Shown here one piece after another: positions 1 to 8,096 of a stretch of DNA of 11,831 nucleotides (positions are counted from its first letter, which is position 1; each line of letters opens with the position of its first letter). This DNA comes from Dehalococcoidia bacterium UBA5629. GTDB taxonomy: Bacteria; Chloroflexota; Dehalococcoidia; GIF9; UBA5629. The position numbers and the translations under genes were made by a program. Location of the stretch: contig DIKB01000052.1 of the NCBI GenBank assembly GCA_002421445.1, positions 1-11,831 of the forward strand, given 5' to 3'. Below the pieces are notes generated by a model. The model worked only from the letters and a program-made list of their open reading frames with translations, was not told the origin of the DNA and ran no database searches.

Positions 1-3000
1 CTCTATGGCCTGTGTGAAAGCATCGTCCGTATGGTAGTGGCGCTGAAGAAGGGTGCGTTCCGGGAACCTGTATACTTTGCCGGCGGTGTAGCTGCTAATG
101 CTGCAGTTGTTAGGACGTTGAGTAGCGCAGTTTCAGCACGGAACGGACATCAGGTTCAGATCACTGTCTCCGAACGCTTCCGATATATTGAAGCCCTGGG
201 GGCAGCATTGCTGTCGAAAGATAAACAGGCTCGGGTAAGACTGCTTCCCGAGACTGAGAAGGGGCAGCGTTACTTCGAGATGCCGAAATTGGAAAAAATG
301 TCATCTCATGACAGCACGTCCGTGCGGCCTATTGGACAATCATGCCGCGGATATCTCGGTGTGGATATCGGTTCCACCAGCACCAAGGCTGTCATCATTG
401 ATGAATCAGGTAGTGTGCTGGCGAAGAGCTATCTGATGACCGCCGGCCGGCCGGTTGATGCTATAAAGAGCGTCTTCGGCAATCTGCTTAAAGATGGAGC
501 GGCGAAAGTTACGATTCTCGGAGTTGGTGTCACCGGCTCGGGACGTTACCTCGTGGGCAGCCTCATCGGCGCCGATTTGATTAAAAATGAGATCACTGCG
601 CAAACAAGGGCGGCGGCTGAGCTCGATCCTGATGCTGATATTATTGAGATCGGCGGACAGGATTCCAAACTCGTCATTAAACGGAATGGTGTGGTGGTCG
701 ATTACCAGATGAATAAGGCATGTGCAGCGGGGACGGGCAGCTTTATCGATGAACTGGCAGAGATGCTCGGTGTCTCTGTTCATAATGGGGAGTTCGCCAA
801 CCTCGCTTTCGAAGCTTCTCATACTATAGATCTCGGCACGCGGTGCGCCGCCTTCATGGGCCAGGCGGTTGCTTCCGCTCAACAGGAAGGTGTTTCGATT
901 CAAGTGATCACAGCTAGCCTGGCAAATTCGATCGCCAAGAACTACCTTTCGAAAGTGGTCGGGACGAGAAAGCTCGGCAAAAAAGTTATTCTTACGGGAG
1001 CGGTATTTTATAATCAAGCTGTCGTCTCTGCGTTCAACAAACAGCTCGAAGATAAAACGCTCATGGTTCCGGATCATAAAGAGGTTACCGGTGCCATCGG
1101 GGCGGCACTGCTGGCAAAAAACGATCTGCGCGGCAATACGTCACGATTCAAAGGATTTCAGGGAGTTATTGATAGCACGTGTGCGTTGTCCACTTTTATC
1201 TGCAAAGGTTGCGATAATAATTGCACTATTACCCGCATGGAAATACAGGACGAACCCCCTTCATTCTACGGGAGCAGGTGCGATAAATACGACAGCGTTT
1301 CTGGACAGACGAAGCAGGAGACATATTTTGATGAGCGGGAACGGCTACTGTTTAGGGATTATAAAGAGGGTGTTGGTACCGGGCCTTCGGTGGGTATCCC
1401 CCGTGCGCTTCTTATTTATGATTATGCGCCTCTATTGATCGGTTTCCTCAACGCTCTTGATGCCAGAGTTTATCTTTCCGGTAAAACGAATAAGGAGATT
1501 ATGGAGCAAGCCATCGAGCTGAGCTACACAGATAGCTGTTTTCCTGTTAAGCTCCTCCATGGTCATATTGCCGCTCTTTCCAAAGTCGATTACATCCTGT
1601 ACCCCTGTGCTCTTCGCCTCGGGGAGAAGGATGGCGATGAGAATCAGAAATATGCCTGTCCGCTGGTTCAGGCATCCCCGTTTATCGTCAGGGAGGTTCT
1701 TGATCTCAACGGCAAGCTCTTGACGCCGTTCATTGACTTCAGTCGCGGCGATGGCGATGTTATCGATAGTCTGACTGATGCAGCGATGGCAATGGGATAC
1801 AGTAGAAATATCGCCGGACAGGCGGCACGGTCTGGCATAGCTGCGCAAAAGCGATTTGAATCTGATAGGACTATGGCTGGCGAGCGAATTTTGAAAGAGC
1901 TTCATGCGAGTAAAAAGCTCGGCGTCGCGTTATTTGCGCGGTCGTATATGTTCCAAGATGCGGGAGCGAATCTCGGCATTGCTGAAAAACTGACGCAACT
2001 TGGTGTGGTTCCAATTCCGCTGGATTTTTTGCCGTTAAACACTATCGATCCAAAGAAATATTCAGATCGGCCTTACTGGCTTTACGAAAGCAAGCAGATC
2101 GCCGGCGTAGCGCTTACTGCTGCCGATTCCCAGATCTATGGGCTGGTGCTTACCAATTTCGGCTGCGGACCGAACTCGTTCATCCTGCGCATTGTCGAGG
2201 ATATTATGGGCGGCAAGCCTTTGGGGCAGCTTGAGATCGACGAACATGCTGCTGAGGCAGGCATCGTTACCCGCCTTGAAGCGTTTGTCGATACGATTAT
2301 AGGATTTTCGCAATCGACGCAGCAAACAGACAAACGCGATAATCATGTTTATCGCGGCAGTGCTACCATTGTCAGGTCTCACAAAACACTGCTGTTACCC
2401 AGAATGGCAAATCACGCCGTTGCTATCGGTGCTGCTATGGAAGCATGCGGCGCCAGTATTATCGTTCTTCCCGAACCGGATGAGCGGAATCTGCTCTACA
2501 GCAACGCTGTAACCACGGGGACGGAATGTTTGCCATATCGCGTTACCCTCGGGGACTTTATTCGGTTCCACCATGAAAATGGTGTAGATTTTACGCAGTA
2601 TGAAGGTTTCATGACCGGTTCCTATGGCCCCTGCCGTCTGGGGAAATATTCTATCGAACAGATACGTATCCTCAGGGAAATGGGATTCGATTTGCCTATC
2701 AGGACTACCGTATCCAATAGTGCCTACCGTGATATCAATCTTGGTCAGGGGTTTGAGCGACTGGCGTGGCAGGGTATGGTTGCCGTCGATTATCTGGAAA
2801 AACTTCTATGGCGCACGCGCCCTTATGAGAAGGAGAAAGGCATGGCGGATGCTCTGTTCGATGAGTATCTGGCACGGCTTGCCGGTCATATTCGCAAAAG
2901 AGAATCGATTGATGCTGTTCTGGATGATTCTGTGAAGATGTTTAAATCGATTATAGATAAGCATATTGAGCGGAAACCCGTCGTCGGTATCAACGGGGAA

Positions 3001-3564
3001 ATCTATCTGCGCTCCAACAGTTTCAGCAATAGCAACCTGTGTAAAGCGTGCGAGGATGCAGGGCTGGAGGTAGTTGTTTCCCCGATGAGCGAATGGATCA
3101 AGTACACCTCGTATCGCAATGTTGAGGACGCTATCCGTTATAAGAATCTGAAGAAAATGATCGTTGGCTCCATTAAAAAACGCATCCAGGACAGGGATGA
3201 GCAGAAGATAGCAGGCTATTTCAAAGATTTAATAGGTGAAGCAGAGCCGTCTACATCTGCTCTACTGGCAAAATCAGGCAGATATCTCTCCTCGCGATGC
3301 GGTAGTGAGGCGGTGTTGAGCATCGGCAGCGGCATTGACTGGATGGAGAGGCCTCATTTTGCCGGCGTCATATCGGTTATGCCTCATGGCTGTATGCCCG
3401 GCGGCATCGTCGCTGCTATGGCGGAGAAATTCGGGGGGCGGTACGAAAAGCCTTGGATCAGCCTCACCTACGATGGATTCCTTGAGACTAACAACCTCTC
3501 TAAAATAAACAGCTTCGCCGAAGTTATCCGTTTCTCCAGGCTGGGAAAACGCGGGTCCAGCTAA
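1..3564 (+). CDS. Acyl-CoA dehydratase activase (BcrA/BadF/BadG ATPase, tandem, DUF2229 fusion), 5' partial
   Basis: The frame is open from the first base, so the start lies upstream; at least 1187 residues are visible. Family members are ATP-driven [4Fe-4S] activators that pass electrons to 2-hydroxyacyl-CoA dehydratase-type or double-cubane proteins in the cytoplasm of anaerobes. Numbering codons from base 1, residues 1-72 are the tail of a first ATPase domain (FAGGVAANAAVV, then IEALGAALL). A second ATPase domain spans about 118-375, with phosphate loop DIGSTSTK (122-129), EIGGQDSK, cluster cysteines in CAAGTG (Cys241) and TRCAAF (Cys282), and a degenerate LTGAVF where TGGV is usual. CKGC plus a third Cys (401-408) precede the DUF2229 region, which begins near 462 (GIPRALLIYD). 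The C-terminal third resembles the dehydratase-like part of roughly 1400-residue family members. The exact substrate of these giant proteins is unknown. The stop lies 11 bases from the convergent next gene, with no terminator seen. Confidence 0.92.
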   Translation, partial: LYGLCESIVRMVVALKKGAFREPVYFAGGVAANAAVVRTLSSAVSARNGHQVQITVSERFRYIEALGAALLSKDKQARVRLLPETEKGQRYFEMPKLEKMSSHDSTSVRPIGQSCRGYLGVDIGSTSTKAVIIDESGSVLAKSYLMTAGRPVDAIKSVFGNLLKDGAAKVTILGVGVTGSGRYLVGSLIGADLIKNEITAQTRAAAELDPDADIIEIGGQDSKLVIKRNGVVVDYQMNKACAAGTGSFIDELAEMLGVSVHNGEFANLAFEASHTIDLGTRCAAFMGQAVASAQQEGVSIQVITASLANSIAKNYLSKVVGTRKLGKKVILTGAVFYNQAVVSAFNKQLEDKTLMVPDHKEVTGAIGAALLAKNDLRGNTSRFKGFQGVIDSTCALSTFICKGCDNNCTITRMEIQDEPPSFYGSRCDKYDSVSGQTKQETYFDERERLLFRDYKEGVGTGPSVGIPRALLIYDYAPLLIGFLNALDARVYLSGKTNKEIMEQAIELSYTDSCFPVKLLHGHIAALSKVDYILYPCALRLGEKDGDENQKYACPLVQASPFIVREVLDLNGKLLTPFIDFSRGDGDVIDSLTDAAMAMGYSRNIAGQAARSGIAAQKRFESDRTMAGERILKELHASKKLGVALFARSYMFQDAGANLGIAEKLTQLGVVPIPLDFLPLNTIDPKKYSDRPYWLYESKQIAGVALTAADSQIYGLVLTNFGCGPNSFILRIVEDIMGGKPLGQLEIDEHAAEAGIVTRLEAFVDTIIGFSQSTQQTDKRDNHVYRGSATIVRSHKTLLLPRMANHAVAIGAAMEACGASIIVLPEPDERNLLYSNAVTTGTECLPYRVTLGDFIRFHHENGVDFTQYEGFMTGSYGPCRLGKYSIEQIRILREMGFDLPIRTTVSNSAYRDINLGQGFERLAWQGMVAVDYLEKLLWRTRPYEKEKGMADALFDEYLARLAGHIRKRESIDAVLDDSVKMFKSIIDKHIERKPVVGINGEIYLRSNSFSNSNLCKACEDAGLEVVVSPMSEWIKYTSYRNVEDAIRYKNLKKMIVGSIKKRIQDRDEQKIAGYFKDLIGEAEPSTSALLAKSGRYLSSRCGSEAVLSIGSGIDWMERPHFAGVISVMPHGCMPGGIVAAMAEKFGGRYEKPWISLTYDGFLETNNLSKINSFAEVIRFSRLGKRGSS

Positions 3565-3575
3565 TCTCCACATTG

Positions 3576-5156
3576 TCAGAAGATTCCACACGACGAATCG
3601 AGCTTAAATCCCTTTTCATGAAACAATGTAAGACAAGCTTTGACAACAGCGGTATCGTACAAAATACCCGATTGCTGTTTTAATTCTTCCAGCGCTTTAT
3701 CCAGTCCGATAGCCGGTCGATAAGGCCTGTGAGAGGATATGGCCTCAACGACATCGGCAACTGCCAGTATTCTGGATTCCAGAAGTATATCGTTTCCCAT
3801 TAATCCCTGGGGATATCCTGATCCATCTAACCTCTCATGATGCTGAAACACGATCTGTGCTATTGGCCACGGGAATTCGATGTCTTTCAGTATGTCAAAG
3901 CCTACCTGAGAGTGTGATTTGACCATATCGAATTCGGGTTCCGATAGTCTTCCCGGTTTGCTCAGAATTTCCGCAGGAATATATATTTTGCCAATGTCAT
4001 GAATAATACCGGCCATCTGCAGTCCTTCAATTTGCTCTTCAGATAATCCCAATTCTCCGGCTATGGCACAGGCAATTCTGGCAGCACGTTTCTGATGCCC
4101 CGCCGTATACGGATCTCTATGCTCAACAATAGTTGCTATGGCATTAACCATACCGTCAGAGGCTTTGCGCAGGTTATTAAGACTATGTTCCAATTTCTCT
4201 TCTGTTTGTTTACGAACTATTATGCTGGCAAGCGCGTTAGCGAAGAGATTGAGAAAACCATCCTCAGCTTTGCTGTACACATGGCCGTCCCTGATGTAGG
4301 TGTTAATAACCCCCAGTGTTTTTCCTGCAAATACCATTGGGACACAATAATGCCCGTGCGGGTTTATTCCGGTATATCTGATTTCATGCTCATCTGTAAT
4401 GGTGCTGGCAAAGAGTAATTGTTGTGTTTTTGCTGCTCGCCCGCAGAGGCATTTGCCGAAGGGTATTCTGGCGCAATCGTTCCGGATGAATTCACTGAGA
4501 TTGGAATGTACAGTCATGACAAGCTCGCCGGTATTATCATCGGTAAGAAATATGCACCCTTTCGATTCCAGCGCAAGCCATTTAACCGAAATGAGAAGGT
4601 TGAATGCACGTTCCAGCAGTTTGTTTAGTGGTATAGAATCCAGAGCCAGTTGTGATAGTGAATAAAGGATTGCCTGTTCCTCGTAATTTTTCTGAATGGT
4701 GATTTCATTTCGTTTCTTTTCACCTATCTCCCGCGCTGCGTGAAAGAAAACGGTATGGCCGTCTGCAGTGTAAAATGAGGTTGGATATACTTCTGTTTCC
4801 ATCCAGAGTTTGGGGTGGGGATCATAAAACTCGCGAATAACGCTTCCCTTTGTTTTTACCGCTTCCTCTAGCGGGCATCCAGGGAAGGGTTCATCCAGTC
4901 CGTGAATCACACGCGGACAGAATTTGCCTATTATTTCGTCTGCCTGTAGTCCTACTGCATTATACGTTGCTTTATTTGCCAACAATATATGATGTTCTTC
5001 GTCAATGAGCATGACATATGAAGGGAGAGCATCCAGCATTATCTGAATATGGGCCTTTGCTCTATTATCCAAAAGAGTCGATCCGGAGTTATGCTGTAAC
5101 AATTTTCTCTTCCATGTCTTTATTATGAAGGCGGAGTGAGTTAGCTGTTCATGCAA
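3576..5156 (-). CDS. PAS-GAF-HD-GYP protein, probable cyclic-di-GMP phosphodiesterase
   Basis: Probable cytoplasmic signalling enzyme that hydrolyses cyclic-di-GMP; no membrane segment is seen. Counting from the TTG at 5156, a PAS domain spans about 40-145, a GAF domain about 160-318 (FGKCLCGRAA at 233-242) and an HD-GYP domain about 335-515. Catalytic motifs are intact: HRDPYTAGH (346-354), HDIGK with the HD pair (His386, Asp387), KSHSQVG (413-419), HHERLDGSGYP (439-449) and ADVVEA. The PAS domain carries Cys80, His85 and Cys94 (GKFC..IHG..GCPL), a pattern that could bind a metal or sense redox; that is inference. The start is uncertain: an in-frame TAA lies at 5183-5181, only TTG 5156 is available upstream, and the best promoter would start transcription almost on it. 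TTG 5102, preceded by GGAAGAG, or ATG 5039 just before the PAS domain are alternatives. The stop is TGA. Confidence 0.93.
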   Translation of the reverse strand: MHEQLTHSAFIIKTWKRKLLQHNSGSTLLDNRAKAHIQIMLDALPSYVMLIDEEHHILLANKATYNAVGLQADEIIGKFCPRVIHGLDEPFPGCPLEEAVKTKGSVIREFYDPHPKLWMETEVYPTSFYTADGHTVFFHAAREIGEKKRNEITIQKNYEEQAILYSLSQLALDSIPLNKLLERAFNLLISVKWLALESKGCIFLTDDNTGELVMTVHSNLSEFIRNDCARIPFGKCLCGRAAKTQQLLFASTITDEHEIRYTGINPHGHYCVPMVFAGKTLGVINTYIRDGHVYSKAEDGFLNLFANALASIIVRKQTEEKLEHSLNNLRKASDGMVNAIATIVEHRDPYTAGHQKRAARIACAIAGELGLSEEQIEGLQMAGIIHDIGKIYIPAEILSKPGRLSEPEFDMVKSHSQVGFDILKDIEFPWPIAQIVFQHHERLDGSGYPQGLMGNDILLESRILAVADVVEAISSHRPYRPAIGLDKALEELKQQSGILYDTAVVKACLTLFHEKGFKLDSSCGIF

Positions 5157-5161
5157 TATAG

Positions 5162-5190
5162 AGTTTAGATTTCGGATATCTTAATGTCAA
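5162..5190 (-). promoter_or_regulatory. Promoter for the HD-GYP gene
   Basis: On the minus strand there is a perfect -35 TTGACA (5190-5185), a 17-base spacer and a -10 TAAACT (5167-5162, four of six consensus bases). Transcription would begin near 5155, at or just after the furthest-upstream possible start codon (TTG 5156). Either the message is nearly leaderless or the true start codon lies further in. Confidence 0.6.
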
Positions 5191-5231
5191 TACGTAAGCT
5201 TTTGAGTTTTTTAGCATACCTGTTCCTACAC

Positions 5232-5242
5232 TATGATATGAT
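5232..5242 (+). promoter_or_regulatory. Possible -10 region for cobO
   Basis: Two overlapping TATGAT hexamers (5232-5237 and 5237-5242) lie about 30 bases before the cobO start. No good -35 is found at ideal spacing: TTTAGC at 5210 is 16 bases away, and TTGAGT at 5202 is further. Weak call made from position and -10 likeness only. Confidence 0.3.
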
Positions 5243-5258
5243 AGCAGGAAACGGCAAC

Positions 5259-5265
5259 AGAGGAG
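5259..5265 (+). promoter_or_regulatory. Ribosome binding site of cobO
   Basis: AGAGGAG ends 7 bases before ATG 5273. It is a strong Shine-Dalgarno match and fixes the cobO start. Confidence 0.75.
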
Positions 5266-5272
5266 TGGTGCT

Positions 5273-5818
5273 ATGACTGGCTGCGATTCGGCTTTGATAC
5301 GAGGATACGTACAGGTCTATACCGGCAACTGCAAAGGAAAGACGACGGCTGCTCTCGGTCTGGCGTTTCGCGCGATGGGACGCGGCTTTAAAACATATAT
5401 CGGGCAGTTTATGAAGGGACAGAAATATGGCGAGCTTGAGGCGGCACAGATGGTCAAGCCTTATATCACCATCGAGCAGTTCGGCAAGGATACATTTATT
5501 CACGTGCAGGACCCACCACACCTCGAGGATGTGAAGATGGCCCAGGATGGGCTGGCCAAAATACGCACCGCCATGGTATCCGGCCAATATAACATCGTCG
5601 TCTTCGATGAGATCATAACGTCTCATTACTTCAAACTCATCTCGCTGGATGATATGCTGAACATCGTCAGGGATAAGCCTGAACATGTGGAGGTGGTGAT
5701 GACCGGCAGATACGCTCCAAAGGAGCTTATCGAGGCTGCTGATCTGGTGACTGAGATGGTGGAAGTAAAACATTACTATGAGAAAGGCGTCGGTGCCCGC
5801 GATGGTATCGAACGTTAA
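5273..5818 (+). CDS. cobO: Cob(I)yrinic acid a,c-diamide adenosyltransferase (CobO/BtuR/CobA type)
   Basis: Transfers the 5'-deoxyadenosyl group of ATP to the cobalt of reduced corrinoids, making adenosylcobalamin forms during cobalamin synthesis or salvage in the cytoplasm. At 181 residues it has the family's usual length. The P-loop GNCKGKTT (18-25) matches the CobA-type G-x(3)-GKTT nucleotide site. It is followed by AALGLAFRAMGRG, then a Walker-B-like VVFDEI (109-114), TGRYAP (144-149) and the C-terminal KHYYEKGVGARDGIER typical of the family. ATG 5273 is preceded by AGAGGAG. The next gene, a corrinoid/iron-type binding protein, overlaps its end by 41 bases (or 17 if its later ATG is used), so the two were probably co-transcribed for corrinoid uptake and activation. 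No cobalamin riboswitch is recognisable in the short 116-base upstream region. Confidence 0.95.
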   Translation: MTGCDSALIRGYVQVYTGNCKGKTTAALGLAFRAMGRGFKTYIGQFMKGQKYGELEAAQMVKPYITIEQFGKDTFIHVQDPPHLEDVKMAQDGLAKIRTAMVSGQYNIVVFDEIITSHYFKLISLDDMLNIVRDKPEHVEVVMTGRYAPKELIEAADLVTEMVEVKHYYEKGVGARDGIER

Positions 5819-6737
5819 ACGCATTGTCTGCCTGGCACCATCGAATACTGAGATATTGTTCTTTCTTGGCTTGGGAAGCCGTATCGTCGGCGTGAGTGAA
5901 CAATGCGATTATCCACCCGAGGCAGCGCTCATTGAGAAAGCAGGTTCATTTATTGCGCCTGACGTTGAAAAAATCGTGTCGTTAAAGCCTGATCTTGTTT
6001 GCGGTTACGGCAGGATTCACGACCGTTTTCTGGAGCATCTGTAGAGCAAAGGGCTTCGCAGCATCTCACTATATCCTGATAGTGCAGAGACGATTTTACA
6101 GGATATGGAACGGATAGCGGCGCTTTGCGGGCAGGAAGATGCTCTGAATCGGGTTGCGCAGTTGAGACGGCATGTCGGTGATCTACGGCAAAAGCTGAAG
6201 AGTGTGGAGCGCCCCGGGGTTTTGCGGCTGATGGGCGATGGCCCTGGCTCACTACGTGTGCCGACACAGGTTGCGTTTCAGTACGATGTTATCCGTATTG
6301 CAGGCGGGGAGCCGATGCCGGTGCATGGTGTGGATGCATATCAGACAGTATCGATCGATGATGTTTGCCGGTTCAATCCCGACGTTGTCCTATGTTGTGG
6401 AAAAACGAAGCTGGAAAAGCCGAGACCCCGATGTAAAGGCTGCACCTGGAAGCATCCCGTGTGCCAGAGGGATGTTGAGGATGTTATGGATTGGGAGATG
6501 TGGGGGGATATAACGGCAGTCAGTGAGAGGCGGTTTTATCCGCTTCCGTGCGGCCTGAGCTGCCGCCCGGGACCCCGGATTGTCGAATCGATCGAAGCGG
6601 TTGCAAAGCTGTTGCATCCTGAAATTTCGTTGACAGAAGGATCGATTAATATTCGTATCCTTACTGTCCCTGCACAATCTTCGGATCCACCAGCACCACC
6701 CAATCCACACCACCGGAATCACGTCCATCTACCCTGA
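5778..6737 (+). pseudogene. BtuF-like corrinoid/iron-type substrate-binding protein, interrupted by an in-frame TAG
   Basis: The first part (5778-6044) has the family's N-terminus, KRIVCLAPSNTEILFFLGLG followed by VGVSEQCDYPPEA, and KPDLVCG. It ends at TAG 6042-6044 in a spot (FLEHL-stop-SKGL) where a one-base change from CAG (Gln) would restore the protein. The same frame stays open to 6737 and keeps family features: a helical DMERIAALCG segment, VIRIAGGEP, FNPDVVLCCGK, a Cys-rich stretch (RCKGC and VCQRD) and RPGPRIVESIEAVAKLL. There is no signal peptide whether ATG 5778 or 5802 is used, unlike periplasmic BtuF, so any intact form would be cytoplasmic or unusually exported. The natural end was probably near 6640; the last 26 or so codons are antisense to the lipoprotein gene and look like run-on. 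A recent nonsense mutation, an assembly error or UAG recoding are all possible; pseudogene is the default. Confidence 0.75.
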
Positions 6738-7935
6738 TGGTAAACTGCACCTTCTTACCCTCCCAGCCGCTCAGGTCAACCTCATAGGTTTTCACCTTAC
6801 CGTCTTTGTTTATAGACATTGTCTGGAACGGAGTGATCGAACCAGCCTCATTGATCGTGCTCAGTGTAATGCTGGCGCCTTGTGTCACCGGTGCTCCGTT
6901 TCTGAAGCCCACCTTTGTGGTAAACTTGGCCGCCCGCGGTATCTGCATGGGGCGGCTGCGGGTGCCACCGGGATCGACGTAGAATTCACCGAATTTACCC
7001 TGAATCCAACTTCCGGCAGCTGAAGGCGTATACATGCACAGAGCCGGGTAGTATAACAGCCCATCCTCCATCTCCACGCTCTGCGGCGGCACGAAGGCTG
7101 CGCCCTTCGGATCGCCCGGAATCATCGGCCAGGTCAGCGCATCGGTATTACTGTTCGCCCAGTTTGCCATGTGGGCTTTATTTGTAAATTCATATAGGAA
7201 CAGCGTGCCATACGTTCTCGAAAGACAATTGTTGCCTTCGTCAAGCTCGGCGATATCATTATCGACATCAGCACACACTTTCAGGGTGAAGGATACCGGA
7301 CCCTGTCCCGGAGAGCTTTCGAATCGATATGGCCAGGCATAGCCGCCGAAGGAATACGTATGTGTCTCGCCCGCAGATAGCTTCTCCACGTAATCATTGG
7401 CCCGCTGCAATCCTTCAACCCACAGATAGGCGCGGGTGCCTTTGGTCATATCGCCGCCGAGATTAACGACAGTATAATAGACCGTTTGCAGATCTATCCA
7501 TATCTCCGTGACCGTCAGGTCAGGTTTACCGCCGACTGCATTAGTCACCGTCACTGTTACCGAATTTGTTACCTCACCACCACCGCCCCTTGCCACCAGC
7601 ATATAGGTCATTGTTGCCGTTGGCATAACCGTTTTGCTTCCTTTCGCATTGACGGAGCCGATATTTGGTTGAATTGAGACTTCGGTTGCATTCGCAACAT
7701 CCCATGTGAGCGTCACTGGCTGCCCGGGATTGACTATCGTCGGCGTTGCCGTGAACGTTATCAGTGGCCTTGGTGTTGATAGACCGCCTGTTGAAGTCGG
7801 AGTGCTGCCCTGAGAAGCTGATGTAGGAGAGGAGGGAGCGCTGATGGTAATGCAGCCGGATAACGTGATAACTGCCAGAGCAAGAAGTATAGCTATCGTC
7901 ACAACTGAATGTCGTATATCACGTTTCATCATCAT
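6661..7935 (-). CDS. Secreted lipoprotein with Ig-like and CARDB domains
   Basis: A 424-residue cell-surface protein of unknown binding partner. The N-terminus has a basic MMMKRDIRH start, a hydrophobic stretch (11-24) and a lipobox LSGC with the lipidated Cys at 28. A Ser/Thr/Pro/Gly-rich linker follows (33-56). An Ig-like domain spans about 57-131 (TATPTIVNPGQPVTLTWDV) and a CARDB adhesion-type domain about 137-240 (KPDLTVTEIWID, then DIAELDEGNN). The C-terminal 245-424 is beta-rich and ends in a jelly-roll-like DSGGVDWVVLVDPK, possibly carbohydrate binding; I do not recognise its family. GAGGAG stands 3 bases before the first of three consecutive ATGs, so the second or third (7932, 7929) may be the real start. 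Its 3' end overlaps the run-on tail of the convergent binding-protein frame by 77 bases, with no terminator between. Confidence 0.85.
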   Translation of the reverse strand: MMMKRDIRHSVVTIAILLALAVITLSGCITISAPSSPTSASQGSTPTSTGGLSTPRPLITFTATPTIVNPGQPVTLTWDVANATEVSIQPNIGSVNAKGSKTVMPTATMTYMLVARGGGGEVTNSVTVTVTNAVGGKPDLTVTEIWIDLQTVYYTVVNLGGDMTKGTRAYLWVEGLQRANDYVEKLSAGETHTYSFGGYAWPYRFESSPGQGPVSFTLKVCADVDNDIAELDEGNNCLSRTYGTLFLYEFTNKAHMANWANSNTDALTWPMIPGDPKGAAFVPPQSVEMEDGLLYYPALCMYTPSAAGSWIQGKFGEFYVDPGGTRSRPMQIPRAAKFTTKVGFRNGAPVTQGASITLSTINEAGSITPFQTMSINKDGKVKTYEVDLSGWEGKKVQFTIRVDGRDSGGVDWVVLVDPKIVQGQ

Positions 7936-7965
7936 TTTCTCCTCAGTACAAACGATCTCAAACTC

Positions 7966-7974
7966 ATTATATCA
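7966..7974 (-). promoter_or_regulatory. Extended -10 promoter for the lipoprotein gene
   Basis: On the minus strand there is a perfect TATAAT (7971-7966) preceded by TGA, giving the extended -10 pattern TGnTATAAT, which can work without a good -35; none is seen 16-18 bases upstream. Transcription would start near 7959, leaving a leader of about 25 bases that contains GAGGAG. Confidence 0.6.
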
Positions 7975-8029
7975 CAGCACCTGTCATCCCGGGCTGCCCT
8001 CTTTGCAATTCGTTACGTTGCTGTTCAGG

Positions 8030-8066
8030 GGTAATGTCATCATATGATAGAAGAGGTGACATTATC
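8030..8066. repeat. Inverted repeat / hairpin in the lipoprotein-speD divergent region
   Basis: The arms 8030-8041 and 8055-8066 pair over 12 positions: ten Watson-Crick, including the uninterrupted core TAATGTCA/TGACATTA, plus two G-U pairs. The loop is 13 bases. It lies 31 bases upstream of the speD -35 and about 60 bases upstream of the lipoprotein promoter. No T-run follows on either side, so an operator or structural element is likelier than a terminator. Confidence 0.5.
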
Positions 8067-8096
8067 GTAGAACATTAATAAAGAGCCTACTCTGTC

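Noticed and set aside
406..1077. Open frame of 223 codons on the minus strand inside the activase gene
   Set aside because: It is antisense to conserved ATPase motifs, shows no recognisable domain and is best explained as a shadow of the coding strand.
5157..5272. Cobalamin riboswitch before cobO
   Set aside because: The space is only 116 bases, no B12-box-like sequence is recognised, and part of it is occupied by the divergent promoter.
6042..6044. Pyrrolysine insertion at the TAG
   Set aside because: No pyl genes are in the window, the protein is not a methylamine methyltransferase, and Gln fits the position; kept only as a minor alternative under the finding.
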